42,824 nt of DNA, taken from contig CANQXG010000019.1 of NCBI GenBank assembly GCA_947627735.1, positions 1-42,824 on the forward strand, given 5' to 3'. The position numbers were made by a program, and so were the translations under genes. The stretch is from an uncultured Oscillospiraceae bacterium. Lineage in GTDB: Bacteria > Bacillota > Clostridia > Oscillospirales > Oscillospiraceae. Below, in pieces: positions 32,402 through 41,374 of this stretch. Within the stretch, counting starts at the first letter, position 1. Every line of letters begins with the position of its first letter. Below the pieces are notes generated by a model that saw nothing but the letters and a program-made list of their open reading frames with translations, did no database searches and had not been told where the DNA came from.

Positions 32402-33798
32402 TGCTCCACCTTCTCTCTCACGTTTTCTTCCCGGTTGATGAACTTCCCCCCGAACACGGTCATCAGGAGGATCTGCACGTCGAACCAGAAGCTCCAGTGC
32501 TCGATGTAATAGATATCGTGCTCGATCCGCCGGCGGATGGAGGTGTCCCCCCGCAGATCGTGGACCTGTGCCCAGCCGGTGATGCCCGGGCGGACCTGGT
32601 GCTTGACCATGTACATGGGCACCTCGGTCCGGAACTGTTCCACGAAATAGGGCAGCTCCGGCCTCGGCCCCACCAGGCTCATGTCCCCCTTCAGCACGTT
32701 CCACAGCTGGGGCAGCTCGTCCAGGGAGCACTTGCGCATGAACGCGCCGAAGCGGGTCCTGCGCCCGTCCTGTGCCCGGCTCCAGGCGGTGGACTCCTCA
32801 TCGTTGAGGCGCATGGAGCGGAACTTGTACATCCAAAACAGCTTCTTGTCCCGGCCCACCCGCTGCTGGCGGAAGATGACCGGTCCGGGGGAGGACAGCT
32901 TCACCCCTATGGCGCACAGGCCCATCACCGGCCACAGCACCGCCAGCAGCACCGCCGAGCCGACGATATCCACCGCCCGCTTGGCAAAGGCGTTGGCCCA
33001 GTTGTCCAGGGGGATGTGGCGGATGTTCATCAGGGGGATGCCGTTGAGGTCGTCCATCTGTGGCGCGGAGGGCGCGTACTCGGCGAAAAACGGGATGACG
33101 GACAGGCGCACCCCGGCGCTGTCGCATGCCAGGATGATGTCCGGCGTGCGCTGCACGTCCTCCGGCTCCAGGGCGGCCACCACCTCGTCCGGCCTCGTGC
33201 GCTCCAGCAGCTCGTCCAGCTCGTCGAAGGACCCCAGCCAGCGCAGCCCCTCCATCCGGGGGCCGGCTGCCACGTAGCCGATGGCGTCGTAGCCCAGGGT
33301 GCGGTCGGAGGATATCTCCCGCATGTATTTTCGGGCCAGCGGCCCAGCGCCCAGGATCAGCACACGCTTCTGGTTATAACCCGCCCGGCGGTATCTGCGC
33401 AGCGCCCTGCGCAGCACGATCCGCTCCCCGCTCAGCACGCCCACGCTCAGGAAGAACGCCACCATCAGCGCGCCCCGGGAGTAGTGCACGCCCCAGCTTA
33501 AAAACAGCAGGCTCTGCAGCGCCACGGTGTCCAGCAGCGTGGCCTGCCAAAGGCGGGCCAGCTCCACCCGCAGCCGCGTCCGGCGGTAGCTCTGATACAG
33601 GCCGAAGGCGGCGTAGGTGAACAGCTGCGCCGCCGTGTATACCGCGCCCAGGACGACGTAGTCCTTCAGCGGCACGCCGATCTCACCCTGAAACAGGTAA
33701 AACCGTATCCAGAACGCCGCGGGGAAGGACAGAAACAGCACCGCGCCGTCGATGAGCACATACAGCCGATTGAGGATTTTCTGGTTCTCTCGTATCAT
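32398..33798 (-). CDS. Polyprenyl glycosylphosphotransferase (initiating sugar transferase)
   Basis: This 466-residue membrane protein starts polysaccharide repeat-unit assembly by moving a sugar-1-phosphate from a UDP-sugar to undecaprenyl phosphate. Four N-terminal helices (about 10-130) precede a CoA-binding-like Rossmann domain (RVLILGAGPLARKYMREI). A further helix and the catalytic domain follow, with KRAVDIVGSAVLLAVLWPVM, SSPGPVIFRQQRVG, WMYKFRSMR, LDELPQLWNVLKGDMSLVGP RPE and RPGITGWAQV. Size and order match the WbaP/WcaJ class. It overlaps the glycosyltransferase by 4 bp and follows the ligase/polymerase gene by 13 bases. Confidence 0.94.
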   Translation of the reverse strand: MIRENQKILNRLYVLIDGAVLFLSFPAAFWIRFYLFQGEIGVPLKDYVVLGAVYTAAQLFTYAAFGLYQSYRRTRLRVELARLWQATLLDTVALQSLLFLSWGVHYSRGALMVAFFLSVGVLSGERIVLRRALRRYRRAGYNQKRVLILGAGPLARKYMREISSDRTLGYDAIGYVAAGPRMEGLRWLGSFDELDELLERTRPDEVVAALEPEDVQRTPDIILACDSAGVRLSVIPFFAEYAPSAPQMDDLNGIPLMNIRHIPLDNWANAFAKRAVDIVGSAVLLAVLWPVMGLCAIGVKLSSPGPVIFRQQRVGRDKKLFWMYKFRSMRLNDEESTAWSRAQDGRRTRFGAFMRKCSLDELPQLWNVLKGDMSLVGPRPELPYFVEQFRTEVPMYMVKHQVRPGITGWAQVHDLRGDTSIRRRIEHDIYYIEHWSFWFDVQILLMTVFGGKFINREENVREKVEQ

Positions 33799-33811
33799 TG
33801 GCAGACGCCTG

Positions 33812-36181
33812 TTACCCCTCGGTCATGCTGGCGATGAAAGCGGCGGTATCCTCGTCCACGCCGATCGACGCCATATTTTCCCTGTTCCAGTCCTGCAGCA
33901 TCTCCGCCAGCGTGCGCACGCCGTCGCGATAGAGCGGCTCGTCCTTGGCGTACAGCTCCAGCAGGTCGAAAGCGCTGTTCCACGCCCGCTCGTCGGCGGA
34001 CACGAACTCCACATACTTCTCCAGCATGGCGATGGCCTGCTCCGGCTGATCGGTCCGGAAGTAATACTCCGCCACATAATAGGGCGCGGTGTTGGACATC
34101 CTCGCCCCCAGCCGCTCGGCATAGCCGTCCGCCTTCTGGCGCAGGGCGGGGAGGTCGTCGATATCCGCGGCGCTGTCCAGGTAGCTCAGCACATAGTCGG
34201 GCCACTCGAACCGGTCGATGGCGATGGCCCGGTCCACCTCCTCGAAGGTCTTGTTCGGGCGGTCCGCGATGGTCCTGGCGTAGATGTTGCCGAACAGCAG
34301 CACCATGTATACGACCGTCCATCCGCTGAGCACGGCCAGGGATATGCCCCGCAGCTTCTTTCCCGGCTTAAGCTTGGGCAGCGCGCCGCTGCAGCACAGG
34401 GATATCAGCGCAAAGCAGCCGAAGGCGATGGGCAGGTAGGCCCGGAAGGAGAACACCACCTCCACCGCCGCGTGGCCCGCCATGAACACCAGCGCCGCGC
34501 CCAGGGCCGGGACCAGGGGGTGGGCGTTTTTCTTCCTGGCATACAGCACGCAGGCGGCGGAGCACACAAGCAGCCCCACGAACAGCGTAAAGCCGATGAT
34601 GCCGGTCTCCACCAGCACCTGGATGTAGTGGTTATGGGCGTAGCGGGTGTCGTACAAAAACGACTGCACGCTCCGGATATACGTTTCAAAGGCGCCGATG
34701 CCCAGGCCGATGATGGGGCTTTTGCGGAACATCTTCAGCCCGTCGGAGAAGAACACGAACCGCTGGATGGCGTTTTCGTTGGCCCACAGGCCCTGCAGCC
34801 GGTTGGCCATGAAGCCGGGCAGCAGCTTATAGCCCAGGGGCACGCTCCCGCTGCCGGACGCGCCCTCGAAGCGGACGGCGTCCACCCGCACCGCCTCCGG
34901 TGCGCGGAAGTTGAAGTAGACCACCAGGCTGTCCTCCGGCACGGTGAAGGACGCCCCGTCCGCCGCTCCGGTATAGAGCACGGAGCTGGTGTGCATCATG
35001 GTCTGCTGCCGGTCCTGGCTCTCCACCGTCACCGTCAGATCCCCGTCCGCCTCCGCCGACAGGGTATACTCCCCCGCCGCCGGATAGGCGGCCCGGCGCA
35101 GCGTGCCGCCGGCGTCCAGGGACACGCCGCCGGTGATGTTGTACGCCGCCAGGGCAAAGACGATCAGCGCCGCCAGCACCGCCGCGATGATGACCGGGAT
35201 CAGCTTTTCCCGGCCTGTGAGCTTCGCGGCTATCTTCTGCCCCACCCGCTCATCCAGCAGGCACAGCCCCGCCGACCCCAGGATGACGCACAGCAGGGGC
35301 ACGGGCTGGAACCCGCTCCAGACCTGGAAGGAGGTCAGGGATATGACGGCTGCCGCCAGCACGCCCAGCACCAGCGTCTGGAGCATCAGGGCCAGAAGGG
35401 ACATGCGCCTGTCCCGCCGCTCCAGCGCCAGCAGCACCAGGAACGCCGCCGCGATGGCGGCGGTGGCGCCCATGCTGAAAGCCAGCAGGAAGCCCAGAGC
35501 GTTTATGTACAGCAGCACGGTCTGCACGATCCGCTCCCGGCGGTCCTCCGCCGAGCAGATCAGCCCCAGGCCCAGCAGCACGGCCAGTCCCGCCATCCCC
35601 GCGTACACGTTGGCGGTGTCGAACAGGCCCGTCATGCGCACGCCCGCCTCCACGCCGGACAGGTTGGCATAGGTATACTCCGGGGAGAACTTTTCCAGCA
35701 GCCACAGCGCCGGACCGCTGATGAGGTGGGTGGACAGCATATCGATGGATATCAGGCTCACCAGGGCGCAGGCCCCGGTCAGCGCCGCGCCGATCCAGCG
35801 CTCCGGCTTCATCCCCTTCGCCGGCGCGAAGCACAGAAGCAGCATCGTCCAGCTGAAGGCGACCAGGGCGTAAAGATACTCCCGCAGGGCGAACTTCCCC
35901 GCGTCGGCGTACAGCGTAGAGATGCCCTCCATCAGCACCAGCGCCGCCAGCACCAGCATGGGCAGGCCCAGCCGGTCCCGGAGCTTTCCGAACAGCAGGC
36001 TCACGCACAGCAGCGTCAGCAGGCACATGCCCAGGGCCAGGCCCTTCAGCGGCACGGACGCGGTCAGGCACAGAACGAAAAAGCTGAGGAGCGTGACCAG
36101 CGCCAGGGCGCCGATCTGCTTCCTGTTTTGTTTCGCGGAGAGAGCCGCTGCCGCCGCCCCGCCGCCTTTTTTCTTTGCCAT
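33812..36181 (-). CDS. O-antigen ligase/polymerase-like membrane protein
   Basis: This 789-residue protein has about a dozen membrane helices in two blocks (about 25-350 and 490-610). A beta-rich extracytoplasmic insert sits between them (about 350-480, SVLYTGAADGASFTVPEDSL). The C-terminal region (about 620-789) is helical and tetratricopeptide-like. The O-antigen ligase family motif is seen as GLGIGAFETYIRSV...AHNHYIQVLVETGIIG. Such proteins polymerise or transfer polysaccharide chains on the outer face. The ATG at 36181 has GGGGAGG eight bases upstream; an earlier ATG lacks one. It is the first gene of the polysaccharide operon. Confidence 0.88.
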   Translation of the reverse strand: MAKKKGGGAAAAALSAKQNRKQIGALALVTLLSFFVLCLTASVPLKGLALGMCLLTLLCVSLLFGKLRDRLGLPMLVLAALVLMEGISTLYADAGKFALREYLYALVAFSWTMLLLCFAPAKGMKPERWIGAALTGACALVSLISIDMLSTHLISGPALWLLEKFSPEYTYANLSGVEAGVRMTGLFDTANVYAGMAGLAVLLGLGLICSAEDRRERIVQTVLLYINALGFLLAFSMGATAAIAAAFLVLLALERRDRRMSLLALMLQTLVLGVLAAAVISLTSFQVWSGFQPVPLLCVILGSAGLCLLDERVGQKIAAKLTGREKLIPVIIAAVLAALIVFALAAYNITGGVSLDAGGTLRRAAYPAAGEYTLSAEADGDLTVTVESQDRQQTMMHTSSVLYTGAADGASFTVPEDSLVVYFNFRAPEAVRVDAVRFEGASGSGSVPLGYKLLPGFMANRLQGLWANENAIQRFVFFSDGLKMFRKSPIIGLGIGAFETYIRSVQSFLYDTRYAHNHYIQVLVETGIIGFTLFVGLLVCSAACVLYARKKNAHPLVPALGAALVFMAGHAAVEVVFSFRAYLPIAFGCFALISLCCSGALPKLKPGKKLRGISLAVLSGWTVVYMVLLFGNIYARTIADRPNKTFEEVDRAIAIDRFEWPDYVLSYLDSAADIDDLPALRQKADGYAERLGARMSNTAPYYVAEYYFRTDQPEQAIAMLEKYVEFVSADERAWNSAFDLLELYAKDEPLYRDGVRTLAEMLQDWNRENMASIGVDEDTAAFIASMTEG

Positions 36182-36238
36182 AGCTTTGCCTCCCCGCTTC
36201 GCGCTCAAAGGGGTACCCCGCAGCCTTTCACCGCACAA

Positions 36239-36494
36239 GTACCCCGCTGTTGCGACACAATAATACCATGTTTGCGCCCATTACTCAACAGAAACTTCTC
36301 GCCAATTCTCCCCGCCCCCCATCCTCTGGTGGAATTGCGGCGGGGAATGTGGTAAAATAGCCGTAACACGGCTATTTTACCTCAAAATACCGGTCGCGCT
36401 CCCGGCTTGCGCCGGAACCGCGCGACATGGTATACTCATTCCATCTACCGACCATACAGGCCGCGGCACACGCGGCGCAGAAGGGGGCTGACAC
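36239..36494. promoter_or_regulatory. Divergent intergenic region with a perfect 13-bp palindrome and the kinase promoter
   Basis: Arms GGTAAAATAGCCG (36351-36363) and CGGCTATTTTACC (36369-36381) are a perfect inverted repeat with a 5-base centre and no T run, so an operator is more likely than a terminator. Downstream, TTGCGC (36407-36412) and TATACT (36431-36436), 18 bases apart, form a plausible promoter for the kinase. The polysaccharide operon starts on the other side. Confidence 0.6.
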
Positions 36495-38405
36495 ATGGGA
36501 CCGGACCGCAAAAAACAGATCGCCGCCGGCGCCTTACTGGCGACGCTGGTCACGGCGTTCATCCTCGCCGTGTTCACCATGCTCAGCCAGACGGACTGGC
36601 AGACCATCGGCCTGGGCGACGGCAGCGAGGAGCGCCACGGCTGGCGCTATGAGATCCTGACGGAGGCCGGCGCGCGGGACTATGAGCCGGCGTTCGCCCC
36701 CAACGGGTACGAGCTTCTCCTGCCGGAGGGCACCCGTGCGGTGCGCATCAGCCGCACCATGACGGAGGCCGTCACCTACCCCCAGCTGACCTGGACATAC
36801 CTGGACGCGGGGGTGGAGGTGTGCCTGGACGGGTAGACGCTGTACTCCGACATGCCCCAGTCGCCCCGGGGGGACGACGGCTTCCTGCGCCCGGATGAGG
36901 CGGACATGCCCCGCTGGCCGGAGGAAGTGCGCCAGGCGCAGGTGACCCTGCCGGAGGATTACCTGGGCAGGACTTTGACGGTGACCACCTATTTCCACGC
37001 GGACGACATCCGCCCCCGGCCCATCTATCCCTCCATCGGCAGCACCGACGCGCTCACCGCCTGGACGGTGGTGGTCTCGGTGAAGTACGACGCGATCATG
37101 ACCGTCTACGCCATCCTGGCCCTGGTCATGGCGGGCGTATATCTGCTGGACTGCCTCGGCGGCGTCCGGGGCAGCGGCACGCCCCTTTTGTGCCTGCATT
37201 ATATGCTGCTGTTCCTCGATGAGGCGTACATCACCTACGCCGGCTATTACAGCGTCATCTCCTCCAACGTCCTGGGCCAGTGCCTCAGCGGGCTGTATAT
37301 GGTACCGCTGTACCTGTATCTGGCGCTGCGGCTGAAAAGCCGCTGGCGGTGGCCGCTGTGCGCGGCCATCCTGGTCTGGGCGGTGTATGACGGCGTCCGC
37401 CGGTACATCGTCCTGCGCCAGGGCCTTGCCCTCAGCATCGGGCCGGAGGGGCTGGTGCTGCTGCTGATCCTGGCCGTGGCCTACTGCCTGGAGACCCGGC
37501 AGCAGCTGCGCCGGTCCCGGGTGGAGAAAAAGCGCCTGTCCATGTACGGCCTGGTGGCCCTGGCGGTCACGGCGGTCTACCTGGTGAGCCGGGCCCGGGC
37601 TTGGGGTAGTCTGGGCGACTATCTGTTCTACGGCGTATGGGTGGCACTGAGCATGGGCAACTTCGAATCCGTCCTGACGCCCGTCACCGACATCATCTCC
37701 TACGTGACGGTGATCCTGGTCATCACCGGCGCCGTGCGCCGTTCTGTCCGCTCCCGGGAGACCATGAGCATCCTGGCCGAGCGCAGCCGTCTGACCCTGG
37801 AGGGCTATGAGCGGGTCCTGCGCACGGAGGAGCAGACAAACGCCGCCCGCCACGAGATGCGCCACCACGTCGCGGTGCTGTCCGGCCTGCTCCAGGAGGG
37901 GGACACCCCCCGGGCACAGGACTATCTGGCCTCCCTGGCGGAGGACATGGACAAGCTGCCCCCGGTGCGCTACAGCGCCAATATCCTGGTGAACGTGATC
38001 GCCGGGACCTATCTGGACCGGGCCAAGGCCGAGGGGATACGAGTGGAGCACGCCCTGCGGGTGCCCCCGGAGCTGGCCATCCCCGACGGGGATCTGAGCG
38101 TGTTTTTGTCCAACATGCTGGAAAACGCCCTCCAGGCCTGCCGGCGGCTGGGTCCTGACCGGGACCGGTACATCCGGGTGCAGATGCACCTGCATGAAGA
38201 CGCCCTGTTCATCGGCTGCGTCAACAGCGCCGGCGATGAACAGGACGAGGGCGAGGACACGGATATGGACGGCGTCCGCCGCCACGGCTACGGCCTGGAC
38301 GTGATGCGCCGCATCGCGGAGAAGTACGACAGCATCCTGGTGATCGACCGGGGGCCGGGGGAGTTCTCGGTGAAGAGCAACCTGAGCCTGAAGGGCGCCG
38401 GTTAA
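36495..38405 (+). pseudogene. AgrC/GHKL-type sensor histidine kinase interrupted by an in-frame TAG
   Basis: One reading frame of 636 codons is broken only by TAG at 36834-36836 (codon 114). Both halves are in the same frame. The first part has one helix and most of an extracytoplasmic domain. The second completes that domain, then has about seven helices, a DHp-like segment ARHEMRHHVAVL (His at about 453 in full numbering), the N box FLSNMLENALQA and a GYGLDVM G box. Restart at the ATG at 36852 would give 517 residues lacking the first helix; no good ribosome binding site precedes it. The 3' end overlaps the response regulator by 4 bp, tail to tail. A sequencing error or natural read-through are alternatives. 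Confidence 0.8.
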
Positions 38406-39124
38406 AAGGCCACGGCCCGGCGGCCCGCCCGGTCCACGAAGGCCCGCTGCACCTGCTGGTACAGGTTCCGGCTCACCGGGATCTCGTCGCCGGAGGTGAG
38501 CCGCAGCCGGTAGCGGACGATCTTGTAGATATGATCCAGGTTGACGAGATAGCTCCTGTGGGGGCGCACGAAGGTGCCGGCGGGCAGGTGGCTCTCCAGC
38601 TCCTTCAGCGTGCCCACGCAGCTGTCGCTGGTGCCGTCGGTCTTGTGCACCACGATCTGGTGGGAGTATATCTCGAAGTAGAGGACGTCCGTCGTGGCCA
38701 CGTAGAACACCCCCCGGGCGGAGGCGAAGCGCAGCCGCACCGGCTGGTCCCGGCGCAGGAACCGGTCCAGCGCCGCGCCCAGCTTCTCATCGTCCACCGG
38801 CTTCGTCAGATAGTACAGCGCCTCCACGTCGTAGCTGGCCACGGCGAAGTCGGCGTAGGTGGACATGAACACCACCGCCGCCGGACACTGCTTTTGCCGC
38901 AGCGTCCCGGCCAGGCGGATGCCCTGCTCCGTCCGGGAGAACACCACGTCCAAAAACAGCAGCGCGTATTCCTTCCCGCTCTCCACGGCGGCCAGCAGCG
39001 CCTCCGGCTGAGAAAACACGGTGAGTCCGGCCTGGACGCCGCGCCCGTCCAGAGCGCCTGCAAGCTGCCGCTGAAAGTCCGCCGCAAAGACGGCGTCGTC
39101 GTCACAGATGGCGATATCGTACAT
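38402..39124 (-). CDS. LytTR-family response regulator
   Basis: This 240-residue protein has a receiver domain (1-120) with acidic pocket DDD (8-10), phosphoacceptor Asp59 (LLFLDVVF) and Lys108 (LTKP). A LytTR DNA-binding domain follows (about 135-235; FEIYSHQIVVHKTDG, VRPHRSYLVNLDHIYKI). Such regulators pair with AgrC-like kinases and control surface or quorum functions. It is convergent with the broken kinase and overlaps it by 4 bp, so the pair is not an operon. Targets are unknown; the neighbouring polysaccharide operon is a reasonable guess. Confidence 0.93.
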   Translation of the reverse strand: MYDIAICDDDAVFAADFQRQLAGALDGRGVQAGLTVFSQPEALLAAVESGKEYALLFLDVVFSRTEQGIRLAGTLRQKQCPAAVVFMSTYADFAVASYDVEALYYLTKPVDDEKLGAALDRFLRRDQPVRLRFASARGVFYVATTDVLYFEIYSHQIVVHKTDGTSDSCVGTLKELESHLPAGTFVRPHRSYLVNLDHIYKIVRYRLRLTSGDEIPVSRNLYQQVQRAFVDRAGRRAVAF

Positions 39125-39373
39125 ATATCCTTACCTCTCGGCAGTGAGATGATAACTCCTCACGCAGTATAGCAAAAACCCTTCGATTTTGCAATTTCCC
39201 CTCGCCCGACGGCGCCCCGCGGGCGGTCGATTCGCGCTGAGGGCGGCCCGTTCACGCAAAACCGTTGCATCCGAAAACCGATTTGTGGCAAACTGTTTTT
39301 CGCCGGAAATATTGCAGGGCACACCGCGCGTTTTTCATCCGCGGACGGACGCCGGACAGGCGGGGAGGAACAG

Positions 39374-39670
39374 TTGAACATCCATACGACCACCATCGGA
39401 CAGGCCATGGACATGGCCCTGACCGGATACATGGACTGCGAGGACGCCGCGCGTCTGGGCGAAGAGCTGAGGCGGAGCATCCCCCGCATCCGCACCCTGA
39501 CGCTGGACCTGAGCGGGCTGGAATCCCTGTCCCCCGCCGGCGTGAAGGTGCTTCTGGCCGCCCAGGGGGCGATGAACCGGCGGGGCGGCATGACCGTGCG
39601 CAACGCCGCCGGCGCCGTCCGGGACACCCTGGTGGCCACGGGCCTGGCGGACATCATCCATATCGAGTGA
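39374..39670 (+). CDS. STAS-domain protein (anti-sigma factor antagonist-like)
   Basis: This 98-residue protein is a single STAS domain. The strand LTLDLSGLESLSPAGVKVLL contains the Ser-x-Ala/Gly-G turn where SpoIIAA/RsbV-type proteins are phosphorylated. These proteins release sigma factors by binding anti-sigma kinases. The start is TTG with GGAGGAAC six bases upstream. No anti-sigma kinase or sigma gene is adjacent, so the partner is elsewhere. The 249 bases before it (39125-39373) show no gene and no convincing promoter. Confidence 0.85.
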   Translation: MNIHTTTIGQAMDMALTGYMDCEDAARLGEELRRSIPRIRTLTLDLSGLESLSPAGVKVLLAAQGAMNRRGGMTVRNAAGAVRDTLVATGLADIIHIE

Positions 39671-39674
39671 CATC

Positions 39675-39700
39675 ACCGGCGGTGCTCACCGCCGGTTTTT
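39675..39700 (+). terminator. Terminator of the STAS gene, overlapping the hxlR stop
   Basis: Perfect 10-bp arms, ACCGGCGGTG (39675-39684) and CACCGCCGGT (39687-39696), with a 2-base centre and five T. The hxlR stop codon (39686-39688) falls inside. Confidence 0.85.
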
Positions 39701-40018
39701 GTCGCCCCAGTCGCACATCTGGTCCAGGATGGGGATCAGCGACCGGCCCCGCTCCGTGAGGGAGTACTCCACCTTGGGCGGGATCTGGGGATACTCCTGC
39801 CGGTGGATCAGCCCGTCCGACTCCAGCTGCTTGAGCGTGGCGCTGAGGGTCTTGTAGGTGATGGAGCCGATGTACCGGCGCATCTCGTTGAAGCGCACGG
39901 TGCCGAACTCCATCAGCGTATAGAGGATGAACATCTTATACTTGCCCTGGATCAGGCCCATGGTGTAGTTGAAGCCAGTGTCCTCCAGCCGACAGTCGGC
40001 GATGCATTCCTTGGCCAT
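39686..40018 (-). CDS. HxlR-family transcriptional regulator
   Basis: This 110-residue winged-helix protein contains YTMGLIQGKYKMFILYTLMEF, RFNEMRRYIGSITYKTLSATLKQL and the wing GLIHRQEY...VEYSLTERG, the HxlR signature. A single Cys pair near the N-terminus (ECIADC) could sense thiol-reactive or redox signals, as in other HxlR proteins. The ATG at 40018 has GGAGG upstream; an earlier in-frame ATG lies in the promoter. It is divergent from the flavin reductase gene, which it probably controls. Confidence 0.92.
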   Translation of the reverse strand: MAKECIADCRLEDTGFNYTMGLIQGKYKMFILYTLMEFGTVRFNEMRRYIGSITYKTLSATLKQLESDGLIHRQEYPQIPPKVEYSLTERGRSLIPILDQMCDWGDKNRR

Positions 40019-40052
40019 AACGCTTTCCTCCGGGATAGTATATATCAAAAAT

Positions 40053-40098
40053 GTGCGTACTTGCTTTCACGCAGCCGTCCTGCTAGAATTATACGCAC
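40053..40098 (+). promoter_or_regulatory. Flavin reductase promoter with candidate HxlR operator
   Basis: TTGCTT (40061-40066) and TAGAAT (40084-40089) are 17 bases apart. GTGCGTA (40053-40059) and its inverted copy TACGCAC (40092-40098) bracket the promoter exactly. ACGCA (40069-40073) in the spacer adds a further half-site. This fits control by the divergent HxlR protein. Confidence 0.75.
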
Positions 40099-40139
40099 CC
40101 ACACCGGGAAAGTCAATGACAGCAAGGAGCGTTTTTGCC

Positions 40140-40712
40140 ATGATGAAGGATTTCGGGGTCAAGCCCTATCTCTATCCCATGCCCACCTATATGATCGCCA
40201 CCTACAACGACGACGGCACCGTGGACGCCATGATGATGGCCTGGGGCGGTATCTGCGCCGAGGACATGGTGGCCCTCAACCTGGAGGAGGCCCACAAGAC
40301 CGTCGCCAATCTCCGCGCCCGTGGCGCCTTCACCCTTTCCGTGCCCGGCACGGACACCCTGGCCGTGTCCGATTTTATGGGCATCGCCTCCGCCAACGAC
40401 ACCCCCGACAAGTTCGCCCGCACCGGCCTGCACGCGGTGAAGAGCACCCGCGTGGACGCCCCCGTCATCCAGGAATACCCCCTCACCCTGGAGTGCACCG
40501 TGGAGCGGTTCGAGGACGAACCCTACGGCCTGCGGGTGCTGGGCCGCATCCGGAACGTGATGGCCGACGAGAAGGTCCTGGACGAGCTGGGCCGCATCGA
40601 CGCCGCCAAGCTGAACGCCTTCGCCTTCGACCAGATGCGCAACGGCTACTATGCCTGCAATGAGAAGGTGGGCCAGGCCTGGAACTCCGGCGCGGGCCTG
40701 CTGAAAAAGTGA
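40140..40712 (+). CDS. Flavin reductase family protein
   Basis: This 190-residue FMN-binding split-barrel protein contains the PYLYPMPTYMIATYNDDGTVDAM start and the MMMAWGGICAEDMVALNL segment typical of flavin reductase-like proteins. C-terminal strands follow (LTLECTVERFEDEPYGLRVLGRI). Members use NAD(P)H-derived electrons to reduce flavins or act as flavoredoxins. AAGGAG lies ten bases from the ATG at 40140; an ATG one codon later is equally possible. It is divergent from hxlR, a very common pairing, and probably induced by electrophilic or redox stress (inference). Confidence 0.88.
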   Translation: MMKDFGVKPYLYPMPTYMIATYNDDGTVDAMMMAWGGICAEDMVALNLEEAHKTVANLRARGAFTLSVPGTDTLAVSDFMGIASANDTPDKFARTGLHAVKSTRVDAPVIQEYPLTLECTVERFEDEPYGLRVLGRIRNVMADEKVLDELGRIDAAKLNAFAFDQMRNGYYACNEKVGQAWNSGAGLLKK

Positions 40713-40729
40713 TCCTGCCCCTTATGACT

Positions 40730-40766
40730 CCGCCCCGATCCGAAAGGACCGGGGCGGTGCTTTTTT
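40730..40766 (+). terminator. Terminator after the flavin reductase gene
   Basis: Arms CCGCCCCGATCC (40730-40741) and GGACCGGGGCGG (40746-40757) match at 11 of 12 positions, with a GAAA loop, followed by T6 (40761-40766). Confidence 0.88.
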
Positions 40767-41151
40767 ATCGCTCCCCCGCCATCAGCCGCGCCAATATGCG
40801 CTCATCCGCAGGGCAAAAATCGTACTGGGGTATCTCCTCCGGGCGTATCCAGGCCATGGCCGCGTGCTCCAGCAGCTTTGGCCGATCCTCCCCCAGCGCG
40901 GCCCGGTACAGCGTCAGATGCACCGTGATGTCGGGATAGGCGTGGACCACGTCCATGAACACATCCCCCACGGTAAGCTCTACGCCCAGCTCCTCCCGGC
41001 ACTCCCGTACCAGGGCCTGGGGTCCCGTCTCCCCCGGCTCGATCTTGCCGCCCACAAACTCCCATAAAAGTCCCCTGGCCTTGTTCGCCGGCCTCCGGCA
41101 GATCAAAAACCGGTCCTCTCTCCATATGAGCGCCGCCACGACCTCCGTCAC
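40765..41151 (-). CDS. MutT-like Nudix hydrolase (8-oxo-dGTP diphosphatase-like)
   Basis: This is a 128-residue protein. The complete Nudix box GGKIEPGETGPQALVRECRE followed by ELGV is present, and the start VTEVVAALIWREDRFLICRRP is typical of MutT. The enzyme would clean oxidised nucleotides or related diphosphates; substrate is not certain. I chose the GTG at 41151, because AAGGGGGG lies before it and the only promoter places the transcript start near 41169, on top of the alternative GTG. Confidence 0.9.
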   Translation of the reverse strand: MTEVVAALIWREDRFLICRRPANKARGLLWEFVGGKIEPGETGPQALVRECREELGVELTVGDVFMDVVHAYPDITVHLTLYRAALGEDRPKLLEHAAMAWIRPEEIPQYDFCPADERILARLMAGER

Positions 41152-41175
41152 GCTCTCGCCCCCCTTCACCGGCCC

Positions 41176-41204
41176 ATTATACCCCCTCCCGGCCCCGCCG
41201 GCAA
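41176..41204 (-). promoter_or_regulatory. Nudix gene promoter
   Basis: On the minus strand TTGCCG (41199-41204) and TATAAT (41176-41181) are 17 bases apart. Confidence 0.75.
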
Positions 41205-41241
41205 GTGTCTTTTCCCGCCTTCGCCGCCGGGGCGGTTTGTT

Positions 41242-41266
41242 ATTATGTAAATTATATTATGTAAAT
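41242..41266. repeat. Tandem 11-base repeat in the MATE/Nudix intergenic region
   Basis: ATTATGTAAAT occurs twice, at 41242-41252 and 41256-41266 (14-base period), in an AT-rich patch between divergent promoters. A regulator site is possible. Confidence 0.5.
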
Positions 41267-41300
41267 CAATATTCCCCCTTCGCGGTTTTTCTCTTCCCTC

Positions 41301-41328
41301 TTGACTAACGTATAAAGTGTGATATGAT
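41301..41328 (+). promoter_or_regulatory. MATE transporter promoter
   Basis: TTGACT (41301-41306) and TATGAT (41323-41328) are 16 bases apart, about 46 bases before the ATG. Confidence 0.75.
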
Positions 41329-41374
41329 AGTGTGCCGGCGGCCGGACTGGACCGGCGCATAAGGGAGGACCGCC

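Noticed and set aside
36495-36836. 113-residue protein as an independent gene
   Set aside because: It ends at TAG in the same frame as the kinase, and its sequence continues the extracytoplasmic domain, so a broken kinase is the better reading.
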